DNA of 64,000 nucleotides from an uncultured Bacteroidales bacterium (GCA_902800925.1 CADCGD010000024.1:46113-110112); one strand, 5' to 3'. Numbered from the stretch's first letter, positions 16,879-26,521 are shown. Numbers and translations: made by a program. Notes: generated by a model not told the origin, from the letters alone.

Positions 16879-17856
16879 ATGATAGACGATAATAACCCTC
16901 AAACAAGCAATTTTGAGCGCACGGTAAGACCACAGCAGACGCTCAATAGGACGATGGACTCACAGGAGCCGTTAACTCCGCAGCAGCTGTTTTCTCCCCA
17001 GCGGACAATGCAGCAGGCGCAACAGCAGACACAGCAGCGCCAGGCGGCAGGAAAGAAGTGTCCTTTCTGTGGCGCCATCAACGATCCGGAGGCCATGTTC
17101 TGTGCACAGTGTGGTCAGCCCATCAGTAAGGCTACGTGTCCTCACTGTGGTGCCGAGATAGACCCAGATGCAGACTTCTGTGAGGTCTGCCATCATTATA
17201 TCCGTAAAGACGTATGCTCCTATTGTGGTGCACACCTGGAAGGCAGCGAGGCTTACTGTCCTGAGTGTGGCAGCCCGCGAGGTGGTATGGTGTGTCCTAC
17301 ATGCCATACGCTGAACGACTTTGCCTTCTGCAAGAAGTGTGGTACGGCGCTGACCAAGGAAGCCCGTCAGTTGGTAAGACAGTTGCAGATGAATCCAGAC
17401 TACCAGCAGTTGCTGGAAATAGTCAGGGACTACTCTAAGCTGGAGAATGCACTGCCCTACAATTCTGAGCGCGACATCCTCAAGGAACAGGCCAATGCCA
17501 AGCTGCGTGAGCGCGTGCTCTCGCTGTTGCAGAAAGATGAAGGCGTAGAGCTTCCCATCATTCCTCCCGTAGAGTCGAAGCGTATGACCCGTGAAGAGCT
17601 GGAGGAAATCAAGGCCGTGAAGATCAAGATGCTGTCGACCATCCTCGACAAGTTGGCAGTGCCACCTACGACATCACCTGTTCAGGCACGCAACTTCGCA
17701 ATGGCCAGCAAACCCGTTGGCGTCCGTTTGGCATGGGTCTGCAACTACAAGCACGCCATGCATAGCAGTCCCTGCGGATGTGCCAAACCCCATCTGGGCG
17801 GTAAATGGGTTGTTTTAGGAAAGAATAGTACTGAAGAAATTAAAGACGACAAATAA
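16879..17856 (+). CDS. Zinc-ribbon protein, first gene of phospho-signalling cluster
   Basis: 325 residues from ATG 16879 (MIDDNNPQTSNFERTVRPQQ). A Gln/Thr-rich head (about 1-60) is followed by a run of CxxC pairs forming four or five zinc ribbons (CPFCG..CAQCG, CPHCG..CEVCH, CSYCG..CPECG, CPTCH..CKKCG) at about 62-160. Then a helical segment, and a C-terminal motif WVCNYKHAMHSSPCGCAKPH with conserved-looking Cys and His. That last part recalls the metal-binding tail of TerY-C proteins, but no vWA domain is present, so the comparison is weak. The kinase gene starts 3 bp downstream. Probably an adaptor or substrate of the kinase. Confidence 0.8.
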   Translation: MIDDNNPQTSNFERTVRPQQTLNRTMDSQEPLTPQQLFSPQRTMQQAQQQTQQRQAAGKKCPFCGAINDPEAMFCAQCGQPISKATCPHCGAEIDPDADFCEVCHHYIRKDVCSYCGAHLEGSEAYCPECGSPRGGMVCPTCHTLNDFAFCKKCGTALTKEARQLVRQLQMNPDYQQLLEIVRDYSKLENALPYNSERDILKEQANAKLRERVLSLLQKDEGVELPIIPPVESKRMTREELEEIKAVKIKMLSTILDKLAVPPTTSPVQARNFAMASKPVGVRLAWVCNYKHAMHSSPCGCAKPHLGGKWVVLGKNSTEEIKDDK

Positions 17857-17859
17857 CAT

Positions 17860-20844
17860 ATGGATTTGGATGTGACCAACCGACCAACAGGTCCAGTCAA
17901 TAACGAGGCCACCATCAGAGTGAATGCACCGAAGTCTCAACAGGCCGGTGCTCCCGATATCACCGTCAGACCAGGCACTGGGATGCAGCAGAACGACGAT
18001 GATAACGAGTTTCGCGATGGTGACTTTGTGCTGAAAGGTAGATTCTACCGCGGTATCAAGTGCTTGAGCGATAACTCAGGTGAGGCACAGGTGTTCCTGG
18101 TAGAAGGCGACGAGGGTGAACGTGTGCTGAAAGTGTACTATCCCAACTTTACCATCAAGAAGGAACTGATGCGCATCATCCAGAATTTCAATCTGGAGAT
18201 GGTCGTCAAGATTACCGACTATGGTAAGACCTATGTGGATGGTAAGAACCGCGACTACGAACTCATGGAGTATCTCCGTGGTGGTACGCTGGCAGACTAC
18301 GACCTCAACAGCGACTACAACCAGTTCCGTCGTATTGCCTTGCAGTGTGCTGCTGCCTTGGCCTACTGTCACAACAACAATATCATCCACAAAGATATCA
18401 AGCCTGGCAACTATTTCTTCCGCGATGAGGCGCATAAGGAGGTGGTGCTTGGCGACTTCGGTATCTCCAGTATCATTGAGGATGAAGGCCGTCTGCACAG
18501 GACGACGCAGGCCCGTACGCCTGTCTATGCAGCTCCTGAGATGTACAACGACGTCATCGATGGTGAGGTGGAGATTACGCCTGCTGCCGACTACTACTCG
18601 CTAGGTATCACGCTGATGACGCTCTGGCTGGGTGAGAACCCACTCGTCCAGAATGAGCGTGTCATGATGCGTAAGAAGAACGAAGGTCGTCTGCCACGCA
18701 TCAACGAACTCCCTGACCGAGTGAAGATGATTGTGCAGGGTCTGACAGCAGTCAATCCTGCCAGCCGTTGGGGATATAACGAGGTAGAGCGCTGGTTCCT
18801 GGGCGAGGATGTCCATGTGGATATCTCGTCACCACTGCTGAAGTATCGCAGCTTCATCGTTGACCCAGAGCGCAACCTCGTAGCAGATAACGTCCACGAG
18901 TTGATTCCGCTGTTGATGGACAACGAGCGACTGGCTACCAGTTACCTCTATAACGGTCGTATTCCTGGATGGTTGGAGCAGTGCGGTAACGTCAAGCTGT
19001 GTTCTGCCGTCAAGGACATTATCACCAATCGCTATCCTGTTGATCAGCGTGCAGGTCTCATGGCATCGGTCTATGTCATGGAACCCACTTATCCTTATAC
19101 GGATTTGCGTGGCAATAAGTGTGACGACATCCATAGCGTGGCTCTCTCCATCCTTAGCTATATGGAGGAATACGCCTTCGCGCTGAGAAATCCGAACGAC
19201 AACGTCTTCCTTTATATCGAGGCACATACGAAGGCGGATATCAATCGTCTGCGTAGCTACTTCGCTCAAGGTTCCACGTTGACTCAGCGTGTAGCTATCC
19301 TGCGACTATGCTACGAGATTGACCCAGAGATTCCGTTCCTGGTGAAGTATCCTTCTGGCAACGTGCAGGACATCGTCCATTCCTTCGGTTACGAGAACTG
19401 CTCTGAGGACGAGTGGGTGAGCCTGAGCGATGGTCGTCTGCTGTCGTGGATGTACAGCCACGAGGATTTGATGGCGTGCGAGGCATTGCGTGCCATGATG
19501 GAAAAGGAGGAGCCTTCGCGCTCGCTGAGTTACAAGATTCTCTATAACCTCGACCGTGAGGCGTCTTACGACTTGCGCGATGCAGACACCCCCTACAAGG
19601 TGGGTGAGATTATGCGCGACGAGTTGAAGACGTGGCAGGACCTGTCGCCAGAGGAATTTGAAGAAAAGATTGGCGAATTTGCCGACCCGAATGGTCGCTT
19701 CTACTATTTTGCCCAGTTGCATGGCTGGTATGATCAGTTGGCACAGGCCAAGGCGTGCTTCGACATCAACAGCTCGGAGAACAAAGATCGCCTGGGGGCT
19801 TACGACCTACGTACGGCAGCCTATCGCTTCTGTCGCATCCTTGGTGCCATTCCCGTCTATGTCCTTGAAGACGGTACGGAACTCACCGATGCTACCAACT
19901 TCGAGAAACAGACGCGTCGTCCCATCTTGTTGGGTGCTATGCGACATGGTGCCTTGAGCCAGTGGATGTCCGTCTTCTTCCATGAAGACCCGCACAAGAA
20001 TTTCGAGGAGCCGTATAGTTATGAGCGTCGACTGGAAGAGTGGGTGATGAGTCTGGGAGAGGTTGACCAGAACCAGTTGTTCTACAAGCGTCTGATGACT
20101 GCCAAGCAAGAAACAGAGCAAAAGTACTCAACGGTCAAGAAGGAATATACCAGGGCAAGAAACAGGGAGCGTCGCTGGCGCACCACGTTCTTCAGCCTCT
20201 GTGGTCTGTGGCTTGTGCTGTTGGTGATTTTCGGCATTGACAATCGCGACGATGTGATGGCACGCACCTCGCTGACCATCATGTTGCCTGTGGGTGGCGT
20301 GTCGGCCATCATCGTGGCACTGAGAGCTTTCTTCAAGGGCTATGGCTTTGTGCTGAGTCTCTTGTGGGGTGCCCTTGGCCTGTTGACGGCATTGATTCCT
20401 ATTGTCACCCTGAAGTATGTCTATAACTCGCATCCAGGCTTGTTTGTCCCAGCACTCATCGTGATTACGCTAATCTATATGCTAATCAGTAATATAACGA
20501 ATACGCATCGCGATTCCAAGATGGAGGGCCAGTTCATTGGCGAGGTCATGGAGTCTGATGTGAAGACCACGCTGATGGAACCGCTGGTGTACACCTTCAA
20601 GCAGAAGTCATACCGCTTCAAGGGCTCTAAGTTCGCCTTGCTGGACGATGTCGCCAATCAGGTACGCTCCATCAGTGGTGAGTCTGTACTGCACTATAAA
20701 GTCTGGACGTTGATGGTGGCTCTGGTATTGTTAGAGATGGTTCTCTTCAATCCGAGACTGTTGAATTACAAGATACCAGATAAGGAGAAGATTACGCTTT
20801 CTCCGAATAAAGTCATTGAACAATTACAAAAGGATAAAGAATAA
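17860..20844 (+). CDS. Membrane-anchored Ser/Thr protein kinase
   Basis: 994 residues. Unstructured head with two (D/E)xT(V/I)R sites at T18 and T35, then a Hanks-type kinase domain (about 52-315): ATP lysine K91 in RVLKVYYP, catalytic loop HKDIKPGN (D179), DFG at 199-201, APE after the activation segment. HKD replaces the usual HRD, so there is no RD-type arginine. A long helical region (320-760) follows, then four or so membrane helices at about 770-880 and one near 955. The kinase domain should be cytoplasmic. Lies between the zinc-ribbon and AAA+ genes with gaps of 2-3 bp. Confidence 0.92.
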   Translation: MDLDVTNRPTGPVNNEATIRVNAPKSQQAGAPDITVRPGTGMQQNDDDNEFRDGDFVLKGRFYRGIKCLSDNSGEAQVFLVEGDEGERVLKVYYPNFTIKKELMRIIQNFNLEMVVKITDYGKTYVDGKNRDYELMEYLRGGTLADYDLNSDYNQFRRIALQCAAALAYCHNNNIIHKDIKPGNYFFRDEAHKEVVLGDFGISSIIEDEGRLHRTTQARTPVYAAPEMYNDVIDGEVEITPAADYYSLGITLMTLWLGENPLVQNERVMMRKKNEGRLPRINELPDRVKMIVQGLTAVNPASRWGYNEVERWFLGEDVHVDISSPLLKYRSFIVDPERNLVADNVHELIPLLMDNERLATSYLYNGRIPGWLEQCGNVKLCSAVKDIITNRYPVDQRAGLMASVYVMEPTYPYTDLRGNKCDDIHSVALSILSYMEEYAFALRNPNDNVFLYIEAHTKADINRLRSYFAQGSTLTQRVAILRLCYEIDPEIPFLVKYPSGNVQDIVHSFGYENCSEDEWVSLSDGRLLSWMYSHEDLMACEALRAMMEKEEPSRSLSYKILYNLDREASYDLRDADTPYKVGEIMRDELKTWQDLSPEEFEEKIGEFADPNGRFYYFAQLHGWYDQLAQAKACFDINSSENKDRLGAYDLRTAAYRFCRILGAIPVYVLEDGTELTDATNFEKQTRRPILLGAMRHGALSQWMSVFFHEDPHKNFEEPYSYERRLEEWVMSLGEVDQNQLFYKRLMTAKQETEQKYSTVKKEYTRARNRERRWRTTFFSLCGLWLVLLVIFGIDNRDDVMARTSLTIMLPVGGVSAIIVALRAFFKGYGFVLSLLWGALGLLTALIPIVTLKYVYNSHPGLFVPALIVITLIYMLISNITNTHRDSKMEGQFIGEVMESDVKTTLMEPLVYTFKQKSYRFKGSKFALLDDVANQVRSISGESVLHYKVWTLMVALVLLEMVLFNPRLLNYKIPDKEKITLSPNKVIEQLQKDKE

Positions 20845-20846
20845 AT

Positions 20847-23800
20847 ATGGTTTGTGAGCATTGTCAAAGGGAAAACCGCTCGATAGCCAAGTTCTGTAAG
20901 TATTGTGGACACCCGCTGGTGTCGCAGAACATTCTGGACCGTCTGGTAGGTCTCGACAACGTCAAGCAGCAGCTGAAGACCGTTGTCGATACCTATACCT
21001 ATCTCCATTCGCGCAGGGATGTGATGAATGTCCGTCTGAGCGTGAACACCATTATCATTGGTGAGACAGGTACTGGTAAGACTGCTCTGGCAGAGGTTAT
21101 CCGAGACTATTTCCATCAGTATAAGATCATACCCAAACCCAAGTTGACGATGGTTGATGCCGTCGACTACCAACGCTTTGTGGAGAAATGGGACGAGAAC
21201 GTGCAGAATGCCAAAGGCGGCATCCTCTTCTTCGACAATGTCCAGAAGCTGTTGCCCGACCGTTACTCCAACCAGGTGAATCCGTTGGATAAGCTGTTTG
21301 TCGAGATGGACAAATGGGACGAAGACCCCATTGTCATCATGGCTGGTCTTCCCAAGGGTTTGGACGACTTCTTAACAGCAAACCCTGCTGCCCAGAACCG
21401 TTTCAAGTACACCTTCCGACTGCCTACTCCTGGTTATCAGGAGTTGTGCGACATCTGTAAGATGGAGTTGCGTACGAAGTATGGTCTCACTGCTTTCTCT
21501 CCAGAGGCAGACAACAAGCTGTTGCGCTTCTTCCAGTATCAGGTCAAAATCAAGGACGACACCTTTGGCTACGCCCATGTAGCCATCAAGACGGCAGAGG
21601 ACATCTTCACCTCGTTCATCAGTCGTGGTTCTGCGGCAGTGATGATAGAGGAACGTGATATCCGTGGCTATGTGCCCGAGGAGCGTTCGTTGGAGCAGAT
21701 TCTCAGCGACCTCGACCGCTACATCGGTATGGACGAAGTCAAGAAGGCTGTCAAGGAAATCGCCTTTACCGTACATAATAATATACAGCGTGCGCAACGC
21801 GGACTGGGTGAACAGGAGAAGGTGGGCATCCATATCGTGCTGACGGGTAACCCAGGTACTGGTAAGACCACCATCGCCCGCAAATTGGGCGAGATTCTGG
21901 AGTCGATAGGTTATCTGGACAGCGGACACGTTGTTGAGGTAGACCGTTCGAAGATGGTCAGCCCCTATCAGGGAGAGACGCCCAAGGTGGTGGACCGCCT
22001 GTGCGACAAGGCCATGGGGGGCATCCTGTTTGTCGACGAGGCCTATACGCTGGCTCCGCTGAGCAGTGGTGGCGAGAAAGACCAGCAGGGTACACAGGCT
22101 CTGGAGCAGTTGATGAAGCGCATGGAGGACGATCGCGGCAAGTTCGTGGTCATTGCTGCAGGCTATCGCCAGGAGATGGAGAACCTGTTCCGCATCAATC
22201 CTGGTGTACGCAGTCGTTTCAGCTATTTCCTGAACATCGACGACTACAACCCCGACCAGCTGTTCCAGATTATGATGGTCTTTGCCAAGGAGAAAAAGTA
22301 CCAGTTCACACCAGAGGCTCAGGACCTGACGCAGAAGATGATCACCGAGTTGTACAATTCGCGCGACAAGGACTTCGCCAACGGCCGTACCATGCGCCAG
22401 CTCTTCGACAAGATCTGCGCCAAGCAGGCTGAGCGCTTGCAGAATGTCGACATCACGACGCTCTCTAACGAGCAGCTGATGATGATTGACGTCAAGGATA
22501 TTCCCTACAACGCTCCGCAGGCTGTCGACTATACCGAGTGTCTGTCCAAGCTCAACGGTATGGTGGGACTTGCTGGCGTCAAGAAGGAAATCTCGAACCT
22601 TGCAGCGTTCCTCAACCTCCAGATACGTCGTGGCGAGACCAACACGTTCCAGGGCAAGCACTACGTCTTTACGGGTAATCCAGGTACTGGTAAGACCACC
22701 GTTGCTCGCATCATGGCAGACGTCTTCCGCACGCTGGGTATCCTGTCGCGTGGCCAGCTGATAGAGGCCGACCGCTCGAAACTGGTGGCAGGCTTTGCAG
22801 GTCAGACAGCCATCAAGACCAACCAGCTGATAGACTCGGCCATGGGTGGCGTGCTGTTCATCGACGAGGCTTATACGCTGAAGTCCAACGACCAGGATTC
22901 CTTCGGTGCTGAGGCTATCGACACGCTGCTGAAGCGCTTGGAGGACGATCGTGGTAAGTTCATCTGTATCGTTGCAGGCTATACGGACAACATGCACGAC
23001 TTCATCGATGCGAACCCAGGACTGAAGAGCCGCTTCACGCAGACCATTCATTTCGACGACTATACGCCTGACGAACTCACGCAGATCTTCCTCAACCTCG
23101 CCAAGGGTAAGAACTTTACTGTTGACGAGGAGACAAAGGCTACCATCCATCGTCAATTCGAACAGCTCTACCTGCGTCGCGACAAGAACTTCGGCAATGC
23201 CCGCGAGGCACGCCGCATCTTCGACCAGGCAGTCGAGAAGCAGAGCCAGCGTCTGGTAACGATGATGGGTACTCCCGACTTCAAGGAAGAGGATATGTAC
23301 CGTATCACCTCTGCCGACCTCGAGGTGGAGATGGCTGCCAAGGCACGTCCGCTCGACGAGGTACTCAACGAGCTCGACGAGTTCATCGGCATGCGCTCTG
23401 TGAAGAACATGATACGCCGTCTGGCCGTTCAGAGCATGTTCATGAAGCAGCGTGCTGCTATGGGAGCTGGCAGTGTTCAGCAGATGGCTATGAACTTCAT
23501 CCTTACGGGTAATCCTGGTACAGGTAAGACCAGCGTGGCCCGCAAGATGGGTGAGGTGCTGCAGGCTATGGATATCCTGCCCACCAGTCGTGTCATCGAG
23601 GCCAGTCGTGCAACGCTTGTCGGTAAGTACATGGGTGAGACACCGAAGATAGTCAACAACATGTGCGACAAGGCCATGGGTGGTATCCTCTTCATCGACG
23701 AGGCCTACACCTTGTCGTCAGACAACGATATGTACGGCAAGGAGGCCATTGACACGCTGATGAAACGCATGGAGGACGACCGCGGCAAGTTCGTGGTCAT

Positions 23801-24164
23801 CGCTGCAGGCTACAAGGACGACATGGAGACCTTCCTGAATGTCAACCCTGGACTAGCCAGCCGCTTCAGTCATAAGATGCACATCGACGACTATAATGAA
23901 GACGAGCTGTTGGCTATCTACAAGAAGATGGCTGCCAAGGACAACTACAAGCTGTCGCCTGAGGCTGAGTTCAAACTCATGGATGTCATCTGTCGTATGG
24001 TTGTCAGCAAGAACGAGTCGTTCGGCAATGCCCGTGAGATGCGTAACATGCTCGATGCCACTATCCAGCAGTTGTCTATGCGTGTCAGCAACCTGCCACA
24101 GGATGCCGTTACGCAGGAGACCTATCAACTCATTATGCCAGAAGATATTAAGGAAACATTATGA
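20847..24164 (+). CDS. Zinc-ribbon plus four AAA+ modules (CbxX/CfxQ-SpoVK type)
   Basis: 1105 residues. N-terminal zinc ribbon (CEHC..CKYCG, 3-20). Four AAA+ units follow with Walker A at about 72-79 (GETGTGKT), 332, 609 and 886 (GNPGTGKT). Walker B in the first reads ILFFDNVQ (Asn instead of the catalytic Glu), while units two to four read FVDEAYTL or FIDEAYTL. Units two to four resemble each other and the CbxX/CfxQ family, which includes Rubisco activase CbbX and EccA of type VII secretion. Probably a remodelling ATPase. It overlaps the FHA gene by 4 bp (ATGA), so translation is coupled. Confidence 0.92.
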   Translation: MVCEHCQRENRSIAKFCKYCGHPLVSQNILDRLVGLDNVKQQLKTVVDTYTYLHSRRDVMNVRLSVNTIIIGETGTGKTALAEVIRDYFHQYKIIPKPKLTMVDAVDYQRFVEKWDENVQNAKGGILFFDNVQKLLPDRYSNQVNPLDKLFVEMDKWDEDPIVIMAGLPKGLDDFLTANPAAQNRFKYTFRLPTPGYQELCDICKMELRTKYGLTAFSPEADNKLLRFFQYQVKIKDDTFGYAHVAIKTAEDIFTSFISRGSAAVMIEERDIRGYVPEERSLEQILSDLDRYIGMDEVKKAVKEIAFTVHNNIQRAQRGLGEQEKVGIHIVLTGNPGTGKTTIARKLGEILESIGYLDSGHVVEVDRSKMVSPYQGETPKVVDRLCDKAMGGILFVDEAYTLAPLSSGGEKDQQGTQALEQLMKRMEDDRGKFVVIAAGYRQEMENLFRINPGVRSRFSYFLNIDDYNPDQLFQIMMVFAKEKKYQFTPEAQDLTQKMITELYNSRDKDFANGRTMRQLFDKICAKQAERLQNVDITTLSNEQLMMIDVKDIPYNAPQAVDYTECLSKLNGMVGLAGVKKEISNLAAFLNLQIRRGETNTFQGKHYVFTGNPGTGKTTVARIMADVFRTLGILSRGQLIEADRSKLVAGFAGQTAIKTNQLIDSAMGGVLFIDEAYTLKSNDQDSFGAEAIDTLLKRLEDDRGKFICIVAGYTDNMHDFIDANPGLKSRFTQTIHFDDYTPDELTQIFLNLAKGKNFTVDEETKATIHRQFEQLYLRRDKNFGNAREARRIFDQAVEKQSQRLVTMMGTPDFKEEDMYRITSADLEVEMAAKARPLDEVLNELDEFIGMRSVKNMIRRLAVQSMFMKQRAAMGAGSVQQMAMNFILTGNPGTGKTSVARKMGEVLQAMDILPTSRVIEASRATLVGKYMGETPKIVNNMCDKAMGGILFIDEAYTLSSDNDMYGKEAIDTLMKRMEDDRGKFVVIAAGYKDDMETFLNVNPGLASRFSHKMHIDDYNEDELLAIYKKMAAKDNYKLSPEAEFKLMDVICRMVVSKNESFGNAREMRNMLDATIQQLSMRVSNLPQDAVTQETYQLIMPEDIKETL

Positions 24165-24754
24165 TTATTTGTCCTAGTTGTAGAGAAGAAATAGAGGAAT
24201 ATTCACACTATTGCGACCAGTGTGGACAGGAATTGGTGTACTGTAGCAGTTGCGGTAGGGTAGGCATGGGACGTCGCTGCACACAATGTGGCGGACTGAT
24301 GATCACTGCCGAGGAGGCCCAGCAGAAGGCACAGTCTGCCAAGCAGATTTCTTCCGTGTCTATGCGTGGCAACGACCTTGCCATCTCTTTGGTGAACGAC
24401 CTCACCTCGTCTCACCGCAAGCCAGAAGGTCACGATATGCCCGTGATGAGCGGCATACCTACGCTGACGCTGTATAACCCCACGCTCGACATCCGCATGG
24501 TGGGTGTCAATGGTGCAGTGATAGGCCGTAAGCAGGGTCCTTATCAACAGTTGTTTGTTGACAATAGGTATATCTCCGGACTCCACGCCCAGCTCATCTA
24601 CAAGCCTGATACGGGGTGGTGCATCATTGACAAGCACTCTTCGAACGGCACCAAGTTGAACCAGCGCGACTTGCTGCCCGATGTCCCGATGTCTATGAAG
24701 TCGGGCGATATCGTGACGTTGGCGAATGTAAATTTACAGGTAAGTATCAGTTAA
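24161..24754 (+). CDS. Zinc-ribbon and FHA-domain protein
   Basis: 197 residues. The N-terminal double zinc ribbon (CPSC..CDQCG, CSSCG..CTQCG) covers about 4-48. A linker follows, then an FHA domain (about 100-195) with the canonical binding residues: IGRK, RYISGLHAQL (Ser and His) and HSSNGTKLN. FHA domains bind phosphothreonine, so this protein should recognise targets of the neighbouring kinase. Its zinc ribbons resemble those of the first and third genes of the cluster, suggesting shared or exchanged docking modules. Confidence 0.92.
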   Translation: MIICPSCREEIEEYSHYCDQCGQELVYCSSCGRVGMGRRCTQCGGLMITAEEAQQKAQSAKQISSVSMRGNDLAISLVNDLTSSHRKPEGHDMPVMSGIPTLTLYNPTLDIRMVGVNGAVIGRKQGPYQQLFVDNRYISGLHAQLIYKPDTGWCIIDKHSSNGTKLNQRDLLPDVPMSMKSGDIVTLANVNLQVSIS

Positions 24755-24769
24755 TAAAGAAAAGCATAC

Positions 24770-25525
24770 ATGAACAAGATTGTATTGACAGCTGCCAGTC
24801 GTGTCGGCAATGTCAGAAGTAACAATGAGGATATGGTATTGGCTTTCGACCGTTTTATCAGAAGCGATATCTATCAGACTGTTTTGTCACCAGAAAACCT
24901 GGACCGTTTCGTCATTGGTGTTGCCGATGGCATGGGTGGACACAATGCTGGCGAGGTGGCCAGCGAACAGGTGATGCAGAACCTGAAGTTTTATTACAAC
25001 GACATGCCCAAGGGTATGAATTCTGATCAGTTGGAGAAGGCCATGAACAACTGGCTGCAGTCCATCCATCAGCTTATCAACGCACGAGGTCATAGCAACA
25101 GGACTTTGTGCGATATGGGAACAACGCTGGTGGCCTTGTTGTACTATGGCCATCACTACTATTGGATTAACTGTGGCGACAGTCGTCTCTATCGTCTGCG
25201 CGACGGCCAGTTGCAGCAGCTCACCACCGACCACTCGTTGGTCAACGAGGATGGTGAGAAGAAACACTCCAACTACATCACCAACTGCATTGGCGCAGGT
25301 TGCATGGACACCTATATGGACATGACCGAGATCACTGACGACTTCAAGGTGGGCGACACCTATGTGCTCTGCTCTGATGGTCTGAACGACATGGTGCCCG
25401 ACTACGTCATTGAGAAGATGCTGAACGAGGGTGCCACCGCCAACGACCTCTGCGAGGAGGCTAATGATGCTGGTGGTTTCGACAACGTCTCTGTCTGCGT
25501 GCTCCGCATTGAAGAGCAAGAGTAA
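24770..25525 (+). CDS. PP2C-type Ser/Thr protein phosphatase
   Basis: 251 residues, soluble. Metal-binding PP2C motifs in order: NNEDMVLAFD, VADGMGGHNAGE, GTTLVALL, INCGDSRLYRL, LCSDGLNDMV and GGFDNVSVCV. Such Stp/PppA-like enzymes reverse the action of Hanks-type kinases. It is the last gene of the cluster, 15 bp after the FHA gene, completing a kinase-reader-phosphatase set. Confidence 0.95.
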   Translation: MNKIVLTAASRVGNVRSNNEDMVLAFDRFIRSDIYQTVLSPENLDRFVIGVADGMGGHNAGEVASEQVMQNLKFYYNDMPKGMNSDQLEKAMNNWLQSIHQLINARGHSNRTLCDMGTTLVALLYYGHHYYWINCGDSRLYRLRDGQLQQLTTDHSLVNEDGEKKHSNYITNCIGAGCMDTYMDMTEITDDFKVGDTYVLCSDGLNDMVPDYVIEKMLNEGATANDLCEEANDAGGFDNVSVCVLRIEEQE

Positions 25526-25562
25526 ATAGTCGAATAGTAAATCGTCAAATTGTCAAATACAT
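25525..25562 (+). repeat. Short-word repeat before metA
   Basis: AGTCGAAT, AGTAAAT, CGTCAAAT and TGTCAAAT follow each other with a 7-8-nt period. The segment AATCGTCAAATTGT recurs next to the tRNA fragment at 38268-38281. Confidence 0.65.
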
Positions 25563-25564
25563 AG

Positions 25565-26482
25565 ATGCCATTAAGATTACCAGATAGATTACCAGCCATA
25601 GAACTGCTGAAGCACGAGAACATCTTCGTGATGGACGACTCGCGTGCGCACATGCAGGACATCCGTCCGCTGAAGATTGCCATCCTCAACCTCATGCCGC
25701 TGAAGATTACCACAGAGACGGACCTCATCCGTCTCTTGTCCAACACGCCCCTGCAGCTAGAGGTGAGTTTCATGAAGCTGAAGAGTCATACACCGAAGAA
25801 TACACCCATCGAACACATGATGATGTTCTATCGCGACTTCGAGCAGATGCGTCATGAGAAGTACGACGGCATGATTATCACAGGTGCTCCTGTCGAGCAG
25901 CTGGAGTACGAAGACGTCAGCTACTGGGCAGAGGTCACCGACATCTTCGCATGGGCGCGCACGCACGTGACGAGTACCTTATATATATGTTGGGCTGCTC
26001 AGGCAGGATTGTACTACCACTATGGCATACCCAAATATCCACTGCCCAAGAAGATGTTTGGCATCTTCCCGCAGTACACGCTCAATCCGCAGTTGCCCAT
26101 CTTCCGTGGCTTCGACGATGTGTTCCAGATGCCTCACAGCCGCCATACGGAGTTGCATCGTGAGGATATCCTCGCCAATCCCGACCTTGAACTGATTGCT
26201 GAGTCGCCTGATTGTGGCGTCAGCATGGTCATGGCGCGTGGTGGTCGCGAGTTTTTCATTACGGGTCATTTGGAGTATGCGCCAGACACCCTCGACAAGG
26301 AGTATCGTCGTGACAAGGATACGCGCGACGATGTCGACATGCCCATCAACTATTATAAGAACGACGACCCCTCACAAGGTCCGAAGGTGACGTGGCGTGC
26401 ACATGCTAACTTGCTGTATAGCAACTGGATCAACTACTACGTCTACCAGGAGACACCATACGATATTAACCAGATTGGTTAA
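25565..26482 (+). CDS. metA: Homoserine O-acetyltransferase, MetA family
   Basis: 305 residues, full length for MetA (homoserine trans-acylase, glutamine-amidotransferase-like fold). Catalytic C142 is in YICWAAQAGLYYHYGIPKY; the catalytic His and Glu are in FFITGHLEYAPDTLDKEYRRD. Residue 111 is Glu (TGAPVEQLEYEDV). In the characterised enzymes Glu111 goes with acetyl-CoA and Gly111 with succinyl-CoA, so acetyl transfer is predicted. First step of methionine synthesis from homoserine. It follows the phosphatase gene by 40 bp, with no clear promoter of its own. Confidence 0.95.
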   Translation: MPLRLPDRLPAIELLKHENIFVMDDSRAHMQDIRPLKIAILNLMPLKITTETDLIRLLSNTPLQLEVSFMKLKSHTPKNTPIEHMMMFYRDFEQMRHEKYDGMIITGAPVEQLEYEDVSYWAEVTDIFAWARTHVTSTLYICWAAQAGLYYHYGIPKYPLPKKMFGIFPQYTLNPQLPIFRGFDDVFQMPHSRHTELHREDILANPDLELIAESPDCGVSMVMARGGREFFITGHLEYAPDTLDKEYRRDKDTRDDVDMPINYYKNDDPSQGPKVTWRAHANLLYSNWINYYVYQETPYDINQIG

Positions 26483-26521
26483 GATGTATGATGGAAGATG
26501 TAAGATGGAAGAGAAGTGCGA

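Noticed and set aside
16879-17856. Calling the first cluster gene a TerY homologue
   Set aside because: Only the C-terminal Cys/His motif is reminiscent; there is no vWA domain and no tellurite genes nearby.
21372-23156. 594-codon open frame on the minus strand inside the AAA+ gene
   Set aside because: Shadow of repeated AAA+ coding sequence; the plus frame has all motifs.
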